Notes: generated from the sequence alone by a model not told the origin. A stretch of 64,000 nucleotides of DNA from Oxalobacteraceae bacterium (GCA_947448025.1 CANFLV010000017.1:25120-89119); one strand, 5' to 3'; counted from the stretch's first letter, positions 36,383 to 46,078 are shown. Made by a program: numbers and translations.

Positions 36383-38041
36383 ATGATCAAACGCGTCATA
36401 GTGGGATTGCTCATCCTTTGCATGATATCGGGCGCCGCATTTTTCGCGGTCGGCGGGCGCGAAGGCGCCTTGCTGCTGTACGTGAAATTCGTGATGCGCA
36501 AAGAACATCCGGCAACGCAGGAAGTCCATTGGCAACAGGGTCCGGACACGGTGCCCGCCGGCGCAAAGCCACCGAACATCATCGTCATCCTTGCCGACGA
36601 CCTTGGCTTCAATGACATCACGCTCAATGGTGGCGGTATCGCCAACGGCAGCGTGCCCACGCCAAATATCAATTCCATCGCGCGCGAGGGCGTACAGTTC
36701 CCGGCCGGTTATGCCGGCAATGCGACTTGCTCGCCTTCACGCGCGGCGCTCATGACCGGCCGCTACGCGACCCGCTTCGGCTTCGAATTCACGCCGGTAC
36801 CGAAGCAGTTCATGCAGATGATCGGTAAGCACAGCGCACCCGGCGCGATCCACCCGACCATTTATCACGCCGAGAATGAACGTGGGCTACTGCCGTATGA
36901 GGACCAGGGCCTGCCCACCAGTGAAATCACGATCGCCAAACTATTGCAGGGCAACGGCTATCACACAGTCCACCTCGGCAAATGGCATCTCGGCGACAGC
37001 CCGCAATTCCGCCCGCGCGCCCATGGCTTCAGCGAATCGCTGGCCATGCAACACGGCGCCTCGATGTACCTGCCCGAGGATGACCCGGATGTGGTCAATT
37101 CGAAGCAGGATTTTGATCCGATTGACCGCTTCCTGTGGGCCTCAGAACCCTGGTCGATACGTTTCAATGACGACGCCCTATTCAAACCCGGCGCCTACAT
37201 GACCGACTACCTCACCGATGAAGCGATCAAGGTCGTCGCCGCGAACAAGCACCGGCCCTTCTTCATGTACCTCGCCTATAACGCGCCCCATACGCCGCTG
37301 CAGGCCACGCGAGCAGATTACGATGCGCTCTCGCACATCGAAGACCACACTACGCGCGTCTATGCGGCGATGATCCGCTCGCTGGACCGCAATATCGGCC
37401 GCGTGCTGCAGTCGCTCAAGGACCAGGGCGTAGATGACAACACACTGGTGATCTTCACGAGCGACAATGGCGGCGCGCATTACGTCGGCATCGAAGGATT
37501 GAACAAGCCCTATCGCGGCTGGAAAGCGACTTACTATGACGGCGGCACGCACGTGCCCTACTTTATGCGCTGGCCGGGTAAGCTGCCAAAAGGGGCGAGC
37601 TATCCGGAGATGGTCAGCCACTTCGATATTTTCGCCACAGCCGCTGCTGCAGCTGGCGCGACCATGCCACGCGACCGCATTATCGATGGCGTGAACCTGC
37701 TGCCCTTCGTGCGCGGCGAAGCTGCCGGACGGCCACATGCGCGCCTGTTCTGGCGCGGCGGTGATTACCATGCTGTGCGCGCCGGTGACTGGAAGCTGCA
37801 AGTCACGCAGACACCCCAGCGCACCCTGCTCTACAACCTTGCCAGCGACCCCGGCGAACGCAATGAGCTCACCGCGCACGAGCCGGCCAAGGTCGCTGAA
37901 CTGCAAGCCATGCTGGCCGAATTCAACCGCCAGCAAGTCAAGCCGACGTGGCCCTCGCTGGGTGAAGCACCGATCGCGCTGGACAAGTCACTCAAGCAGA
38001 AATGGCTGAAGGAAGACGCTTATATTTATTTTGCGAACTGA
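36383..38041 (+). CDS. Sulfatase, N-terminally anchored (formylglycine type)
   Basis: A 552-residue alkaline-phosphatase-superfamily sulfatase. Membrane anchor or signal at residues 1-25, metal-binding NIIVILADDLGFND (Asp72/Asp73), and the formylglycine motif CSPSR with Cys116, then LMTGRYATRFGFE, HLGKWHLGD and FTSDNGG. It should hydrolyse sulfate esters in the periplasm. It needs a formylglycine-generating enzyme, not seen here. GGAG precedes the ATG by 8 bases. Confidence 0.92.
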   Translation: MIKRVIVGLLILCMISGAAFFAVGGREGALLLYVKFVMRKEHPATQEVHWQQGPDTVPAGAKPPNIIVILADDLGFNDITLNGGGIANGSVPTPNINSIAREGVQFPAGYAGNATCSPSRAALMTGRYATRFGFEFTPVPKQFMQMIGKHSAPGAIHPTIYHAENERGLLPYEDQGLPTSEITIAKLLQGNGYHTVHLGKWHLGDSPQFRPRAHGFSESLAMQHGASMYLPEDDPDVVNSKQDFDPIDRFLWASEPWSIRFNDDALFKPGAYMTDYLTDEAIKVVAANKHRPFFMYLAYNAPHTPLQATRADYDALSHIEDHTTRVYAAMIRSLDRNIGRVLQSLKDQGVDDNTLVIFTSDNGGAHYVGIEGLNKPYRGWKATYYDGGTHVPYFMRWPGKLPKGASYPEMVSHFDIFATAAAAAGATMPRDRIIDGVNLLPFVRGEAAGRPHARLFWRGGDYHAVRAGDWKLQVTQTPQRTLLYNLASDPGERNELTAHEPAKVAELQAMLAEFNRQQVKPTWPSLGEAPIALDKSLKQKWLKEDAYIYFAN

Positions 38042-38053
38042 CAAGGATCGTGC

Positions 38054-38794
38054 ATGCGCGGCATAGTGGCGGCTCGACACAGGATGGCAAACTGCTTACA
38101 CTCAAATCACCTTCCTGAAATTGCCGAACTTATGAAACCCGTCCCGCCAAAACCGACTGCTGCTAAAAAATCCGCAGCGCAGCGTGTGGACCCAGTGACG
38201 CTTGACGTCGCCGACCCGGCACTGCTGGACGGGCGCCGCCATCGCAGCGTCACCACGCGCAAGAAAATTGTCAGCGCACTGGCCGAACTCGTCCGCGAAG
38301 GCGTGATCGCCCCGACCGCCGAGCAGGTTTCCGCGCGCGCGGAAGTGGGCTTACGTACGGTATTCCGGCATTTCGATGACATGGAAACCCTGTACCGGGA
38401 AGTCAATACCGAAGTCGACAGCATCCTGCAAGATGCCATGCGCGCCCAGCTCAAAGGCGACAGCTGGCAGGAAAAACTGCTGCACAGCGTAGTCGTGCGC
38501 GCCACGTTTTTTGAACGGGTCACGCCCTTTTACCTGAGTACCCAGGTGCATCGCCACGAGTCGCCCTTCTTGCGCCAACAGCTGGAAACGGGTGCGGCGA
38601 TTCATCGCGACATGCTGCAACGCCTATTGCCTCGCCCACTGGCAAAAGACCGCGCGCGCTTCGAGGCCCTGGTACTCATGCTCAGCATCGATGCCTGGCT
38701 CAGGCTGCGGCGTGAACAAGGCCTCAGTACAGCTGCCGCCATCAAGGTCATGCAGACTGCAGCGGTGTGCCTGACCAAGAGCGTGGCAAGCTAA
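38054..38794 (+). CDS. TetR-family transcriptional regulator
   Basis: A 246-residue regulator with an N-terminal helix-turn-helix (TRKKIVSALAELVREGVIAPTAEQVSARAEVGLRTVFRHFDDMETLYREV) and an all-helical ligand domain. Start at 38054 has AAGGA with good spacing, 12 bp after the sulfatase stop; the ATG at 38132 would also keep the whole HTH. It probably responds to a substrate of the local sulfatase pathway (inference). Confidence 0.88.
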   Translation: MRGIVAARHRMANCLHSNHLPEIAELMKPVPPKPTAAKKSAAQRVDPVTLDVADPALLDGRRHRSVTTRKKIVSALAELVREGVIAPTAEQVSARAEVGLRTVFRHFDDMETLYREVNTEVDSILQDAMRAQLKGDSWQEKLLHSVVVRATFFERVTPFYLSTQVHRHESPFLRQQLETGAAIHRDMLQRLLPRPLAKDRARFEALVLMLSIDAWLRLRREQGLSTAAAIKVMQTAAVCLTKSVAS

Positions 38795-38796
38795 AT

Positions 38797-39399
38797 TTAC
38801 TGCCGATGGATCAGATGTTCAGCAATGATCTTGCGCAAATAATCCTTCAGGCGCGGCGTCGTCGACGGACGGCTTAGTGCCTGATGGCTGCCGACCACGG
38901 CGAGATAAAACAAGGCCGCCAGCTCGGCAGCCATGGTGGGATCCATGATGAGTCGGCGAAATTTTTGTTCAAACAAATGCAGACGGGCGGAATCGACATC
39001 CTGCAACAGTTGCTCCACCAGCGGATCGCGTCGCGCCAGGCCACGCAGGGCCAGCTCAAAACGGATATTCTTGATGTCCTCACTGGCATGCGCCATGGCC
39101 GAATCGAGCAATTGTTCCAGCTCGACTTTGGGCGCCAGTTCCGGACCTGTCGGCAGGCTGTCGAGCAAGGCGACTTCGCGGTCGCGCCAGCGCGTCAGCA
39201 CCGCCGACACCAAGTCGGCGTGGTCTGTAAAGTGCCAGTAAAAACTGCCGCGCGTGACGCCCAGTTTTTCAGCGATGGCGAGCACGCGCACATTATCGAA
39301 TCCGCCTTCGGCTGCGGCATCAAAGGTCGCATTGAGCCAGTCATCGCGGTTCAGGCGCGGCGCTTCGGCGCCTTTCTTTTTCGTGCTGACTACCTTCAT
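38797..39399 (-). CDS. TetR-family transcriptional regulator (candidate repressor of the TACAC/GTGTA regulon)
   Basis: A 200-residue regulator: HTH region RDDWLNATFDAAAEGGFDNVRVLAIAEKLGVTRGSFYWHFTDHADLVSAVLTRW, then an all-helical C-terminal domain. The ATG at 39399 (MKVVSTKKKG) matches the family; the longer reading to 39600 has no supporting homology. An operator-like palindrome lies 159 bp upstream, shared with the divergent gene. Confidence 0.9.
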   Translation of the reverse strand: MKVVSTKKKGAEAPRLNRDDWLNATFDAAAEGGFDNVRVLAIAEKLGVTRGSFYWHFTDHADLVSAVLTRWRDREVALLDSLPTGPELAPKVELEQLLDSAMAHASEDIKNIRFELALRGLARRDPLVEQLLQDVDSARLHLFEQKFRRLIMDPTMAAELAALFYLAVVGSHQALSRPSTTPRLKDYLRKIIAEHLIHRQ

Positions 39400-39557
39400 G
39401 CTGGTCCCAATCCTCAAGTCATCACTTTTTTTGGCGCAAACGAAGCTGCGGCCAGATCGCCTTGCTTTACTTTTGCACAGAAGCACTAGAATTGCCTGAA
39501 TTAATTCCTGAATACATTGACAGCAGGGATTAAAGACAACTACATTGGCATCGTCAG

Positions 39558-39569
39558 TACACAAGTGTA
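39558..39569. promoter_or_regulatory. Palindromic operator in the tetR / DsbA-like intergenic region
   Basis: TACACAAGTGTA: five symmetric pairs around AA. Same core as 31612-31625 and 34288-34305. It is in the 331-bp gap between the tetR start (39399) and the divergent gene (39731). Confidence 0.6.
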
Positions 39570-39687
39570 TGGAGATGTGTTTTGCATGAAGGTAGCACAT
39601 TTTCTGACTAGCTTACAATCGACGCAATCGAGTTCCTTATAAAACAATCCGCGCGACCAGCACGGCAAAAAATAGACGGAGACAGAT

Positions 39688-39726
39688 ATGACCAACATTC
39701 AACATCGCCTGCCACGCTGGGAATAG
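39688..39726 (+). CDS. Possible 12-residue leader peptide
   Basis: ATG preceded by GGAGACAGAT, encoding MTNIQHRLPRWE, stop TAG 4 bp before the next ATG. The good ribosome site and close coupling make it a candidate translational leader, but no attenuator hairpin is evident. Confidence 0.35.
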   Translation: MTNIQHRLPRWE

Positions 39727-39730
39727 CCTG

Positions 39731-41104
39731 ATGTCGCTGAAAAGTTTATTGATGCCGGTAATCAGCCGGTATTTGCTGGCAGAAGATCGACTGGTGAAAC
39801 AGCGTAAGCGCGCCGAACAGGCGCGGCTGCGTTCGCACCGGCGACATGCGATCCATTATTTTCATCAAGTCGATGATCCTTACAGCGCCCTCACCGCGGC
39901 CAGCCTGCAAACGCTGCTGGCGCGTTATGACGTCGACCTGAACGCCCATATTGTCGGCGCACCGCCCGATGCCGCCGCACCCGAACGCGACAAATTGATC
40001 GCTTACAGCCGCAAGGATGCGAAGCTGCTGGCGCTGCGCCATGGCCTGGATTTTCGTGACCCGGGAGGCCAGCCGGCACCGTCGACCGTGCGTATGGCGA
40101 CCCGCCTGCTGGTGGCCGCCGCCGAAACCGGACGCTTCGCCGAAGCCGCCGATGCGGTCTCGGCCACACTATGGCGGCACTTGACGCGCCTGCCTGAAAT
40201 CGCCCTGCCCGGCGGCGCGCTCACGCCCGCCTCTGCAGAACAGGTCGAAGCGCATCTCGCCAGCGCGAACGCCTTGCGCAAAAAGCTCGGGCATTACCTC
40301 GGCGCGACCTTTTTTTACGCCGGCGAATGGTACTGGGGCATAGACCGCCTGCACCATCTGGAACGACGGCTGCAGTCACTCGGCGCGCAGAGCGCGGGGG
40401 TTGAGGGTTTGATGTACGCGCCGGCAGCAGACTTGCGCGCGCCTCTGGAAGTAATCAAGCCACCCCCTATCGATTTCTTTTTCTCGCTGCGCAGTCCCTA
40501 CTCCGCCATCGTCGCACCGCGCGTGTTCGAACTCGGGCGTCTGACCGGCGCGCCAGTCAAACTGCGTTTCGTCTTGCCGATGGTGATGCGCGGCCTGCCG
40601 GTGCCGCGCGAAAAACGCACTTATATCAGCCTCGACACAGCACGTGAAGCACGGCTGCAAGGCATCCCTTTCGGCTGCATCAATGATCCGGTTGGCCAGC
40701 CCACTGAACGCGGGCTGGCGCTGATTCCCTACGCCGAAAGTAAAGGCCTGGGCCAGGCCTATGTGCTGGCCTTCATGCACGGTGTCTGGGCCGAAGGTAT
40801 CGATGCCGGCAGCGATCGCGGCCTGCGCAAGATCGTCGAGCACGCCGGCTTGTCGTGGACCGACGCCTGCGTCGCTTTAAAAGATAACGCCTGGCGCACT
40901 ACCGCCGAAAATAATCGCAATGAATTGTTCGGCCTCGGCCTCTGGGGCGTGCCCTCATTCAAGGTTGACGAAACGGCAGTCTGGGGACAGGATCGCCTAT
41001 GGGTAATCGAAGCCGCCATCAAGAACCGCCCACCGCCGCCGGCACCGTCGCCTGATGCCATGAAAAAATTTAGTGAAGTCATACGCAGCATGCTTAATTC
41101 ATGA
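39731..41104 (+). CDS. Tandem DsbA-like / 2-hydroxychromene-2-carboxylate isomerase-type protein
   Basis: A 457-residue protein. The C-terminal half (from about residue 245) fits the kappa-GST/DSBA isomerase family: PIDFFFSLRSPYSAIVAPRVFELGRLTGAPVKLRFVLPMVM and GLWGVPSFKV. The N-terminal half shows a weak second copy (IHYFHQVDDPYSALTAASLQTLLARYDVDLNAHIV). The CxxC motif of true DsbA is absent, so redox catalysis is unlikely. Its stop overlaps the next sulfatase start (ATGA). Confidence 0.75.
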   Translation: MSLKSLLMPVISRYLLAEDRLVKQRKRAEQARLRSHRRHAIHYFHQVDDPYSALTAASLQTLLARYDVDLNAHIVGAPPDAAAPERDKLIAYSRKDAKLLALRHGLDFRDPGGQPAPSTVRMATRLLVAAAETGRFAEAADAVSATLWRHLTRLPEIALPGGALTPASAEQVEAHLASANALRKKLGHYLGATFFYAGEWYWGIDRLHHLERRLQSLGAQSAGVEGLMYAPAADLRAPLEVIKPPPIDFFFSLRSPYSAIVAPRVFELGRLTGAPVKLRFVLPMVMRGLPVPREKRTYISLDTAREARLQGIPFGCINDPVGQPTERGLALIPYAESKGLGQAYVLAFMHGVWAEGIDAGSDRGLRKIVEHAGLSWTDACVALKDNAWRTTAENNRNELFGLGLWGVPSFKVDETAVWGQDRLWVIEAAIKNRPPPPAPSPDAMKKFSEVIRSMLNS

Positions 41105-42873
41105 AATTCAAACGTACTCTCCTGGCGATCGCCCTGCTGGCCTGCACTGCCTCGTATGCCGCAGATAAAGCCCGCCCGAACATCGTCGTGCTGCTGGCCG
41201 ACGACTGGGGCTTTACCGACGTCGGCGCCTTCGGCAGCGAAATCGGCACGCCGAACCTCGACAGCCTGGCACGCACTGGCATGCGTTTTTCGAATTTCCA
41301 TGCTGCTGCGTCCTGTTCCCCAACGCGCTCAATGCTGCTCACCGGCGTCGATAATCATCGCAATGGCGTCGGCAATATGCGCGAGACGATTCCGAAAGAA
41401 CACGAAGGCAAGCCCGGCTACCTGAGTGTACTGAACCGCAACGTCGTCACCATCGCCAGTCTGCTGCACGACAGCGGCTACCGCACCTATGTCGCCGGCA
41501 AATGGCATGTCGGCAAAGAGCCGCATAACCTGCCGAACCAGCGCGGCTTCGAGCGCTCGCTGATTCAGGGCGACAGTGGTTCGGATAACTGGGAAACCGG
41601 CAAACGCTATCTCGACCTGACCGACCGCGTCTACTGGTACGACGACGGCAAGGAAGCGAAGATGCCGGCCGAGTTCTATTCGTCGAAGTACTACATCGAC
41701 AAGACGATTGAATACATCGATTCCGGCGCGAAGCAGAACAAGCCGTTTTTCGCTTACATCGGCTTCCAGGCGAACCACATTCCGGTGCAGGCACCGCGTG
41801 AATTCATCGACAAATACAAGGGCAAATACAAGGACGGCTGGACCGCCCTGCGCCAGGCCCGGCGCGACAAGGCCATCGAACTCGGCCTGATCCGCAAGGA
41901 CGCGCCGATGGTCAAGATGTCGACCACGACCGACTGGGATGCGCTCAGTGATGCCGACAAGGCCTATCAGGCGCGGCGCATGGAAGTCTATGCCGGCATG
42001 GCTGACGCGATGGACTTTCATGTCGGGCGCCTGATCACCCATTTGAAACAGACCGGCGAATTCGACAATACCGTCTTCGTGTTCATGTCCGATAACGGCG
42101 CTGAAGCCTCCGACCCCTATGCTGTGACGCTGGGGCGCGTCTTTCTCGACTGGAATTACACGCGCGACTTCGACAAGCTCGGTGACAAAGGCGCCTATAG
42201 CATCCTCGGACCCAGCTGGGCCAGCGCCTCAGCGTCGCCCCTGTCGACCTATAAATTCTATGCCGGCGAAGGCGGTATTCGTGTGCCGCTGATTATTTCC
42301 GGTATTGCCGGCGAGCGCCAGAACCAGATTCATCAGGGCTTTACCCATGTCAATGACATTGTCCCGACCCTGCTCGACATCGCCGGTGTGGCCCGTCCGG
42401 GTAATACGTATCAAGGCAAACCTATCGAAGTCATGACCGGCACCAGCCTGCTGCCTGTGCTCAAGGGCGAAGCGGAGCGCGTGCATGCCGTCGATGAAGC
42501 GATCGGCTATGAGCTGTCAGGTAACAAGGCGCTATTCAAGGGCAACCTGAAGCTGGTACAAAACATCACGCCGATCGGCGATGGTCTATGGCATCTCTAC
42601 GATATCCGCAATGATCCCGGCGAGACGCAGGATATTCAGGCGCAGCTGCCGGACGCTTTCAAGACCATGCAGGCCGATTACGAAGTGTATGCCAAGGCGA
42701 ATGGCGTATTGCCCATGCCTGAAGGCTACGAGCCGGTACATCAGGTGATCGTGAATTCCTTCATCAATGTGTATATTCCGCGAATAACGCATTATGCCGC
42801 GATCTTGTTCCCCATTTTCGTACCACTGGCAGCAGGTCTTTACGTCCGGCGCAAACGCCGTCGTGCCGCGTGA
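41101..42873 (+). CDS. Arylsulfatase (AtsA-like), C-terminally membrane-anchored
   Basis: A 590-residue sulfatase: signal peptide (ALLACTASYAAD), NIVVLLADDWGFTDVG (Asp34/Asp35), formylglycine motif CSPTR with Cys72 followed by LLTGVDNHRNGVGNM, KWHVGKEPH and MSDNGAE. A C-terminal membrane helix is followed by RRKRRR. Likely a periplasmic, membrane-tethered enzyme for large hydrophobic sulfate esters. Paralog of the gene at 52070. Overlaps neighbours on both sides. Confidence 0.93.
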   Translation: MKFKRTLLAIALLACTASYAADKARPNIVVLLADDWGFTDVGAFGSEIGTPNLDSLARTGMRFSNFHAAASCSPTRSMLLTGVDNHRNGVGNMRETIPKEHEGKPGYLSVLNRNVVTIASLLHDSGYRTYVAGKWHVGKEPHNLPNQRGFERSLIQGDSGSDNWETGKRYLDLTDRVYWYDDGKEAKMPAEFYSSKYYIDKTIEYIDSGAKQNKPFFAYIGFQANHIPVQAPREFIDKYKGKYKDGWTALRQARRDKAIELGLIRKDAPMVKMSTTTDWDALSDADKAYQARRMEVYAGMADAMDFHVGRLITHLKQTGEFDNTVFVFMSDNGAEASDPYAVTLGRVFLDWNYTRDFDKLGDKGAYSILGPSWASASASPLSTYKFYAGEGGIRVPLIISGIAGERQNQIHQGFTHVNDIVPTLLDIAGVARPGNTYQGKPIEVMTGTSLLPVLKGEAERVHAVDEAIGYELSGNKALFKGNLKLVQNITPIGDGLWHLYDIRNDPGETQDIQAQLPDAFKTMQADYEVYAKANGVLPMPEGYEPVHQVIVNSFINVYIPRITHYAAILFPIFVPLAAGLYVRRKRRRAA

Positions 42874-44156
42874 GCGGTGCCGGCTATCTGGCCAGTCCCT
42901 GGCCTGGCGAAGATGGCACGCCCGACCGGCGGCAAACGCCGCGCAGTGGCGCAGGCCTGAATCTGCAGGAAGGTGAAACGCTGGAATGCGTGACGCGCAA
43001 TACCCTGCTGTCGACCATGACGGTGCTCGGTGCGCCCGGCGAAGTCTATCTGCTCACGCATTCGGCACTGCGCGCGAAACTCGGCATGGCCACCACCGCC
43101 TGTGTCGAACAGATCGACCCGCACACGCTCAAGACGATCCATCGTTCACCGCGCCTGCGCGGCGGACCGATGTGGCCGGGCGGGATGGCGATCCACCGGA
43201 ATGGCGGAATTTACACCGTCTATGGCCGCTACCTGCACAGGCTTACACGCAGCTGCGCCTTGCGCGGCTTCCTGCGCCTGCCAGTCGATGCGCCGTATAA
43301 CTCCTTCGTCATTCTCGATAATGGCCTGATCGTCACCAAGAACCTGTCGACCACGAGCAAGGCGCGCCTGTGTGTGGTCGACCCGGAAACGCTGACGCTA
43401 GCCTGCCCCGACACAGAATGCCCGGAAGCGTCGATCGCACGCCTGAGCGCCAGTGGCAATACCGTCTACGTCGTCGGCGTGCGCTCGATTTTCCGCTACC
43501 ACTGGGACGAGACACGCGCGCGCCTGCGCTTGGACAGCGACTGGCGTTTTGACTATATCGGCGAGAGCGGCCAAAGCTATGGCTGGGATGTCGTACTCGA
43601 CGGGCACCATGCATGGTTCATGGATAACGGCGAACACCGCTATGTGACCAGCATGATAGGCGCGGGCGTCGCGAAGACACCGAACCGGCTGATCCGTGTC
43701 TCACTCAGCGACGCGACAGACCACCACATCTTACCGATCTGCGGTCTTGCCGGCGGCAGCATCACCAATCCGCCGCTGATCGACATCCAGCGCAACATCG
43801 TCATCGCCTACGATTCGGCGAACCGGTATTTGCAGGCCTGGCGTTTTGCGCCGGACGCCTGCACGCTTACGCCGCTTTGGTCGAAGTCAGCCTTCGGCTG
43901 CGCCAGCCACATGATCCTGTATCCGGACACCGGTGAAATGGTCATCAATGATTATCGCCATCGTGGTGAAGAAGTCGTCGTTCTGCAGATCGAAACCGGC
44001 GCTGAAATCGCGCGCGTACGCAGCGGCGGACTGACCCAGGGCGTGGTGTTTCCCAGCACGGGCTGGGGCCGCGATTTTTACTGGAGCTCAATGGGCCGGC
44101 TCGCGCGCGTGTCCGTGGCTCCGGCATCACATCACATTGGAGTTGCATCCGCATGA
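42870..44156 (+). CDS. Beta-propeller-like protein of unknown function
   Basis: A 428-residue protein with repeated beta-rich units (for example LYLLT..., GGIYTVYGRYLH, YNSFVILDNGLIVTKNLS, NTVYVVGVRSIFRYHWD, YGWDVVLDGHHAWFMDNG), as in quinoprotein/SMP-30-like propellers. No signal peptide is clear. It starts with GTG overlapping the sulfatase stop by 4 bases, so its job is tied to that sulfatase. I do not know its function. Confidence 0.65.
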   Translation: MSGAGYLASPWPGEDGTPDRRQTPRSGAGLNLQEGETLECVTRNTLLSTMTVLGAPGEVYLLTHSALRAKLGMATTACVEQIDPHTLKTIHRSPRLRGGPMWPGGMAIHRNGGIYTVYGRYLHRLTRSCALRGFLRLPVDAPYNSFVILDNGLIVTKNLSTTSKARLCVVDPETLTLACPDTECPEASIARLSASGNTVYVVGVRSIFRYHWDETRARLRLDSDWRFDYIGESGQSYGWDVVLDGHHAWFMDNGEHRYVTSMIGAGVAKTPNRLIRVSLSDATDHHILPICGLAGGSITNPPLIDIQRNIVIAYDSANRYLQAWRFAPDACTLTPLWSKSAFGCASHMILYPDTGEMVINDYRHRGEEVVVLQIETGAEIARVRSGGLTQGVVFPSTGWGRDFYWSSMGRLARVSVAPASHHIGVASA

Positions 44157-44944
44157 GCAAGACTGTCCTCATCACCGGCGCCGGCAGCGGCATCGGCCGC
44201 GATACTGCCTTCGCGCTGGCCGCGCGCGGCCACCGCGTCCTTGCCACGACCTTCAATGAAACCCAGGCCGACGAGCTGCGTGCCTTGTGCCAGCATCGCG
44301 GTGTCGCCATGGACGTGTTCAAGCTCGACATTTGCTCGGCAGCGGACCGTGAGCTGATCCTCGCAAAACAGCCCGATGTGCTGATCAATAATGCCGCGCT
44401 CGGCGACTCCGGCTCGCTGGCCGAAGTCGACGTCGATCGCATCCGTCGCCTGTTTGAAGTCAATCTCTTCGCCACGCTGGAACTGACCCAGCTCGCACTG
44501 CGTTCCATGATCGCGCGCCAGAGCGGCACGGTGCTGTTCGTGAGCTCCATCGCCGGACGTATTCCCATGCCCTTCCTGATGCCTTACTCGATGAGCAAAT
44601 TCGCGCTGTCGGCCGCTGGTGCTGGACTGCGCGAAGAAATGGATCAGCTCGGGCGCAATGTGCAGATCGCGCTGATCGAACCGGGCGCGATTCACACCGG
44701 CTTCAACCAGTCCATGACCGAGAGCAAATACGCGTGGATGGGTGAAAAATCCTACTTCAAGGCTCAAGCCGCGCTGATGCACGCAAAAGAGAAGCGCATC
44801 TTCGGCTTCCTCGAAGCGCGCAGTACTGATTCCATCGTGCGCCAGATCGTGCGCGCAACAGAAGCAAGACGCCCGAAATTACGCTATGTCGCACCATGGC
44901 TGCAAGGTGCCGGCGTGAGGCTGGCGCGCATCTTCGGCGCCTGA
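44153..44944 (+). CDS. Short-chain dehydrogenase/reductase
   Basis: A 263-residue classical SDR: NAD(P)-binding TGAGSGIG (residues 8-15), NNAA (79-82), and catalytic Ser131/132, Tyr145 and Lys149 (SSIAG...YSMSK). It probably oxidises an alcohol freed by the sulfatase. ATGA overlap with the gene before it. Confidence 0.92.
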   Translation: MSKTVLITGAGSGIGRDTAFALAARGHRVLATTFNETQADELRALCQHRGVAMDVFKLDICSAADRELILAKQPDVLINNAALGDSGSLAEVDVDRIRRLFEVNLFATLELTQLALRSMIARQSGTVLFVSSIAGRIPMPFLMPYSMSKFALSAAGAGLREEMDQLGRNVQIALIEPGAIHTGFNQSMTESKYAWMGEKSYFKAQAALMHAKEKRIFGFLEARSTDSIVRQIVRATEARRPKLRYVAPWLQGAGVRLARIFGA

Positions 44945-44991
44945 ATACATCATAAAAATAACGCAGCACTTACCCATCATAAGGTCACCCC

Positions 44992-46068
44992 ATGAAACAC
45001 CGCCGCGTCCTGTTATCCGTCCTGATCTTCATCCTCGTCATCACCGGCGCTGCCTATGTATTTCGCACGCCGCTGGTACTCGCCGTCGGTAAAAAGATCG
45101 CTGCACAGCGCATGGCTGCCGACCCGGTCGCCGAACTGCCGGATGGCTTGCATGTCGGCCTGTGCGGTTCCGGCTCCCCCTTCCCTGACGATAAGCGCAC
45201 CGGACCGTGCACGCTCGTCATTGCCGGCAAACGGGTCTTCGTTTTTGACGCTGGCAGTGGCAGCGTGCGTAATATCGGCAAGATGGGCATCGCGCACGGC
45301 CGCATCGAAGCGATTTTCCTTACGCATTTCCACTCCGACCATATCGATGGCCTCGGCGAACTCTTGTTGCAACGTTGGGCTTCGGCGCGCAATACCGTGC
45401 CAGTACCGATCTATGGCGCTACCGGTGTCGAAACCGTCGTCGCAGGCTTCATGCAGGCGTATAAGCAGGATCAAGGCTACCGCGTTGCCCACCATGGCGA
45501 CGCCACGGTGCCGGCCAGCGGCTTTGGCGCGATTGCCCATCCGTTTGCGATTGGCCCGGACGCCAGCGTCGTGATGCTCAAAGACGCCGACCTGGAAATC
45601 TCGGCCTTTGCGGTCGATCACTCACCTGTGCATCCGGCCGTCGGCTACAAGATCCGCTACAAGGATCACGTCATCGTCTTGAGTGGCGACACGAAAAAAG
45701 CCACCAGCGTACAGCGGGAATCGGAAGGCGTGGATGTGCTCGTGCATGAAGCCTTGTCGACGACGCTGGTCAATGTACTCGTGCAAGGCGCGACCGATGC
45801 CGGCCGCCCGAACCTGACGAAAATTTTCAAGGACATCAACGACTATCACACCACGCCAGCGCAAGCCGCCGAGATCGCCCGCGATGCCAAAGTCGGCTAC
45901 CTGCTGCTCAATCACATCGTGCCGGCCTTGCCTTTGCCGGGCATGGAACAAGCCTTCCTCGGCGACGCGCCACAAATTTACAGCGGTCCGATCCGGGTCG
46001 GCAATGATGGCGATTTCCTGAGCTTGCCGGCGGGGTCCAAGGACATCCGCGTCAAACGCCTGTTCTGA
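44992..46068 (+). CDS. Metallo-beta-lactamase-fold hydrolase (AtsA/RNase Z-like), membrane-anchored
   Basis: A 358-residue protein: N-terminal membrane anchor (LLSVLIFILVITGAAYVF), LCGSGSPFPDDKRTGPCTLV, the metal motif THFHSDHIDG (His112, His114, Asp116, His117), SGDTKK and LLNHIVPAL. It resembles the arylsulfatase AtsA branch of the MBL superfamily rather than beta-lactamases. Its presence with three formylglycine-type sulfatases supports a sulfate-ester theme. It has its own ribosome site (AAGG) and is last in the operon. Confidence 0.87.
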   Translation: MKHRRVLLSVLIFILVITGAAYVFRTPLVLAVGKKIAAQRMAADPVAELPDGLHVGLCGSGSPFPDDKRTGPCTLVIAGKRVFVFDAGSGSVRNIGKMGIAHGRIEAIFLTHFHSDHIDGLGELLLQRWASARNTVPVPIYGATGVETVVAGFMQAYKQDQGYRVAHHGDATVPASGFGAIAHPFAIGPDASVVMLKDADLEISAFAVDHSPVHPAVGYKIRYKDHVIVLSGDTKKATSVQRESEGVDVLVHEALSTTLVNVLVQGATDAGRPNLTKIFKDINDYHTTPAQAAEIARDAKVGYLLLNHIVPALPLPGMEQAFLGDAPQIYSGPIRVGNDGDFLSLPAGSKDIRVKRLF

Positions 46069-46078
46069 TTCTTCGATT

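Noticed and set aside
44992..46068. Beta-lactamase resistance gene
   Set aside because: HxHxDH motif is shared, but the flanking motifs and membrane anchor fit the AtsA/RNase Z branch.
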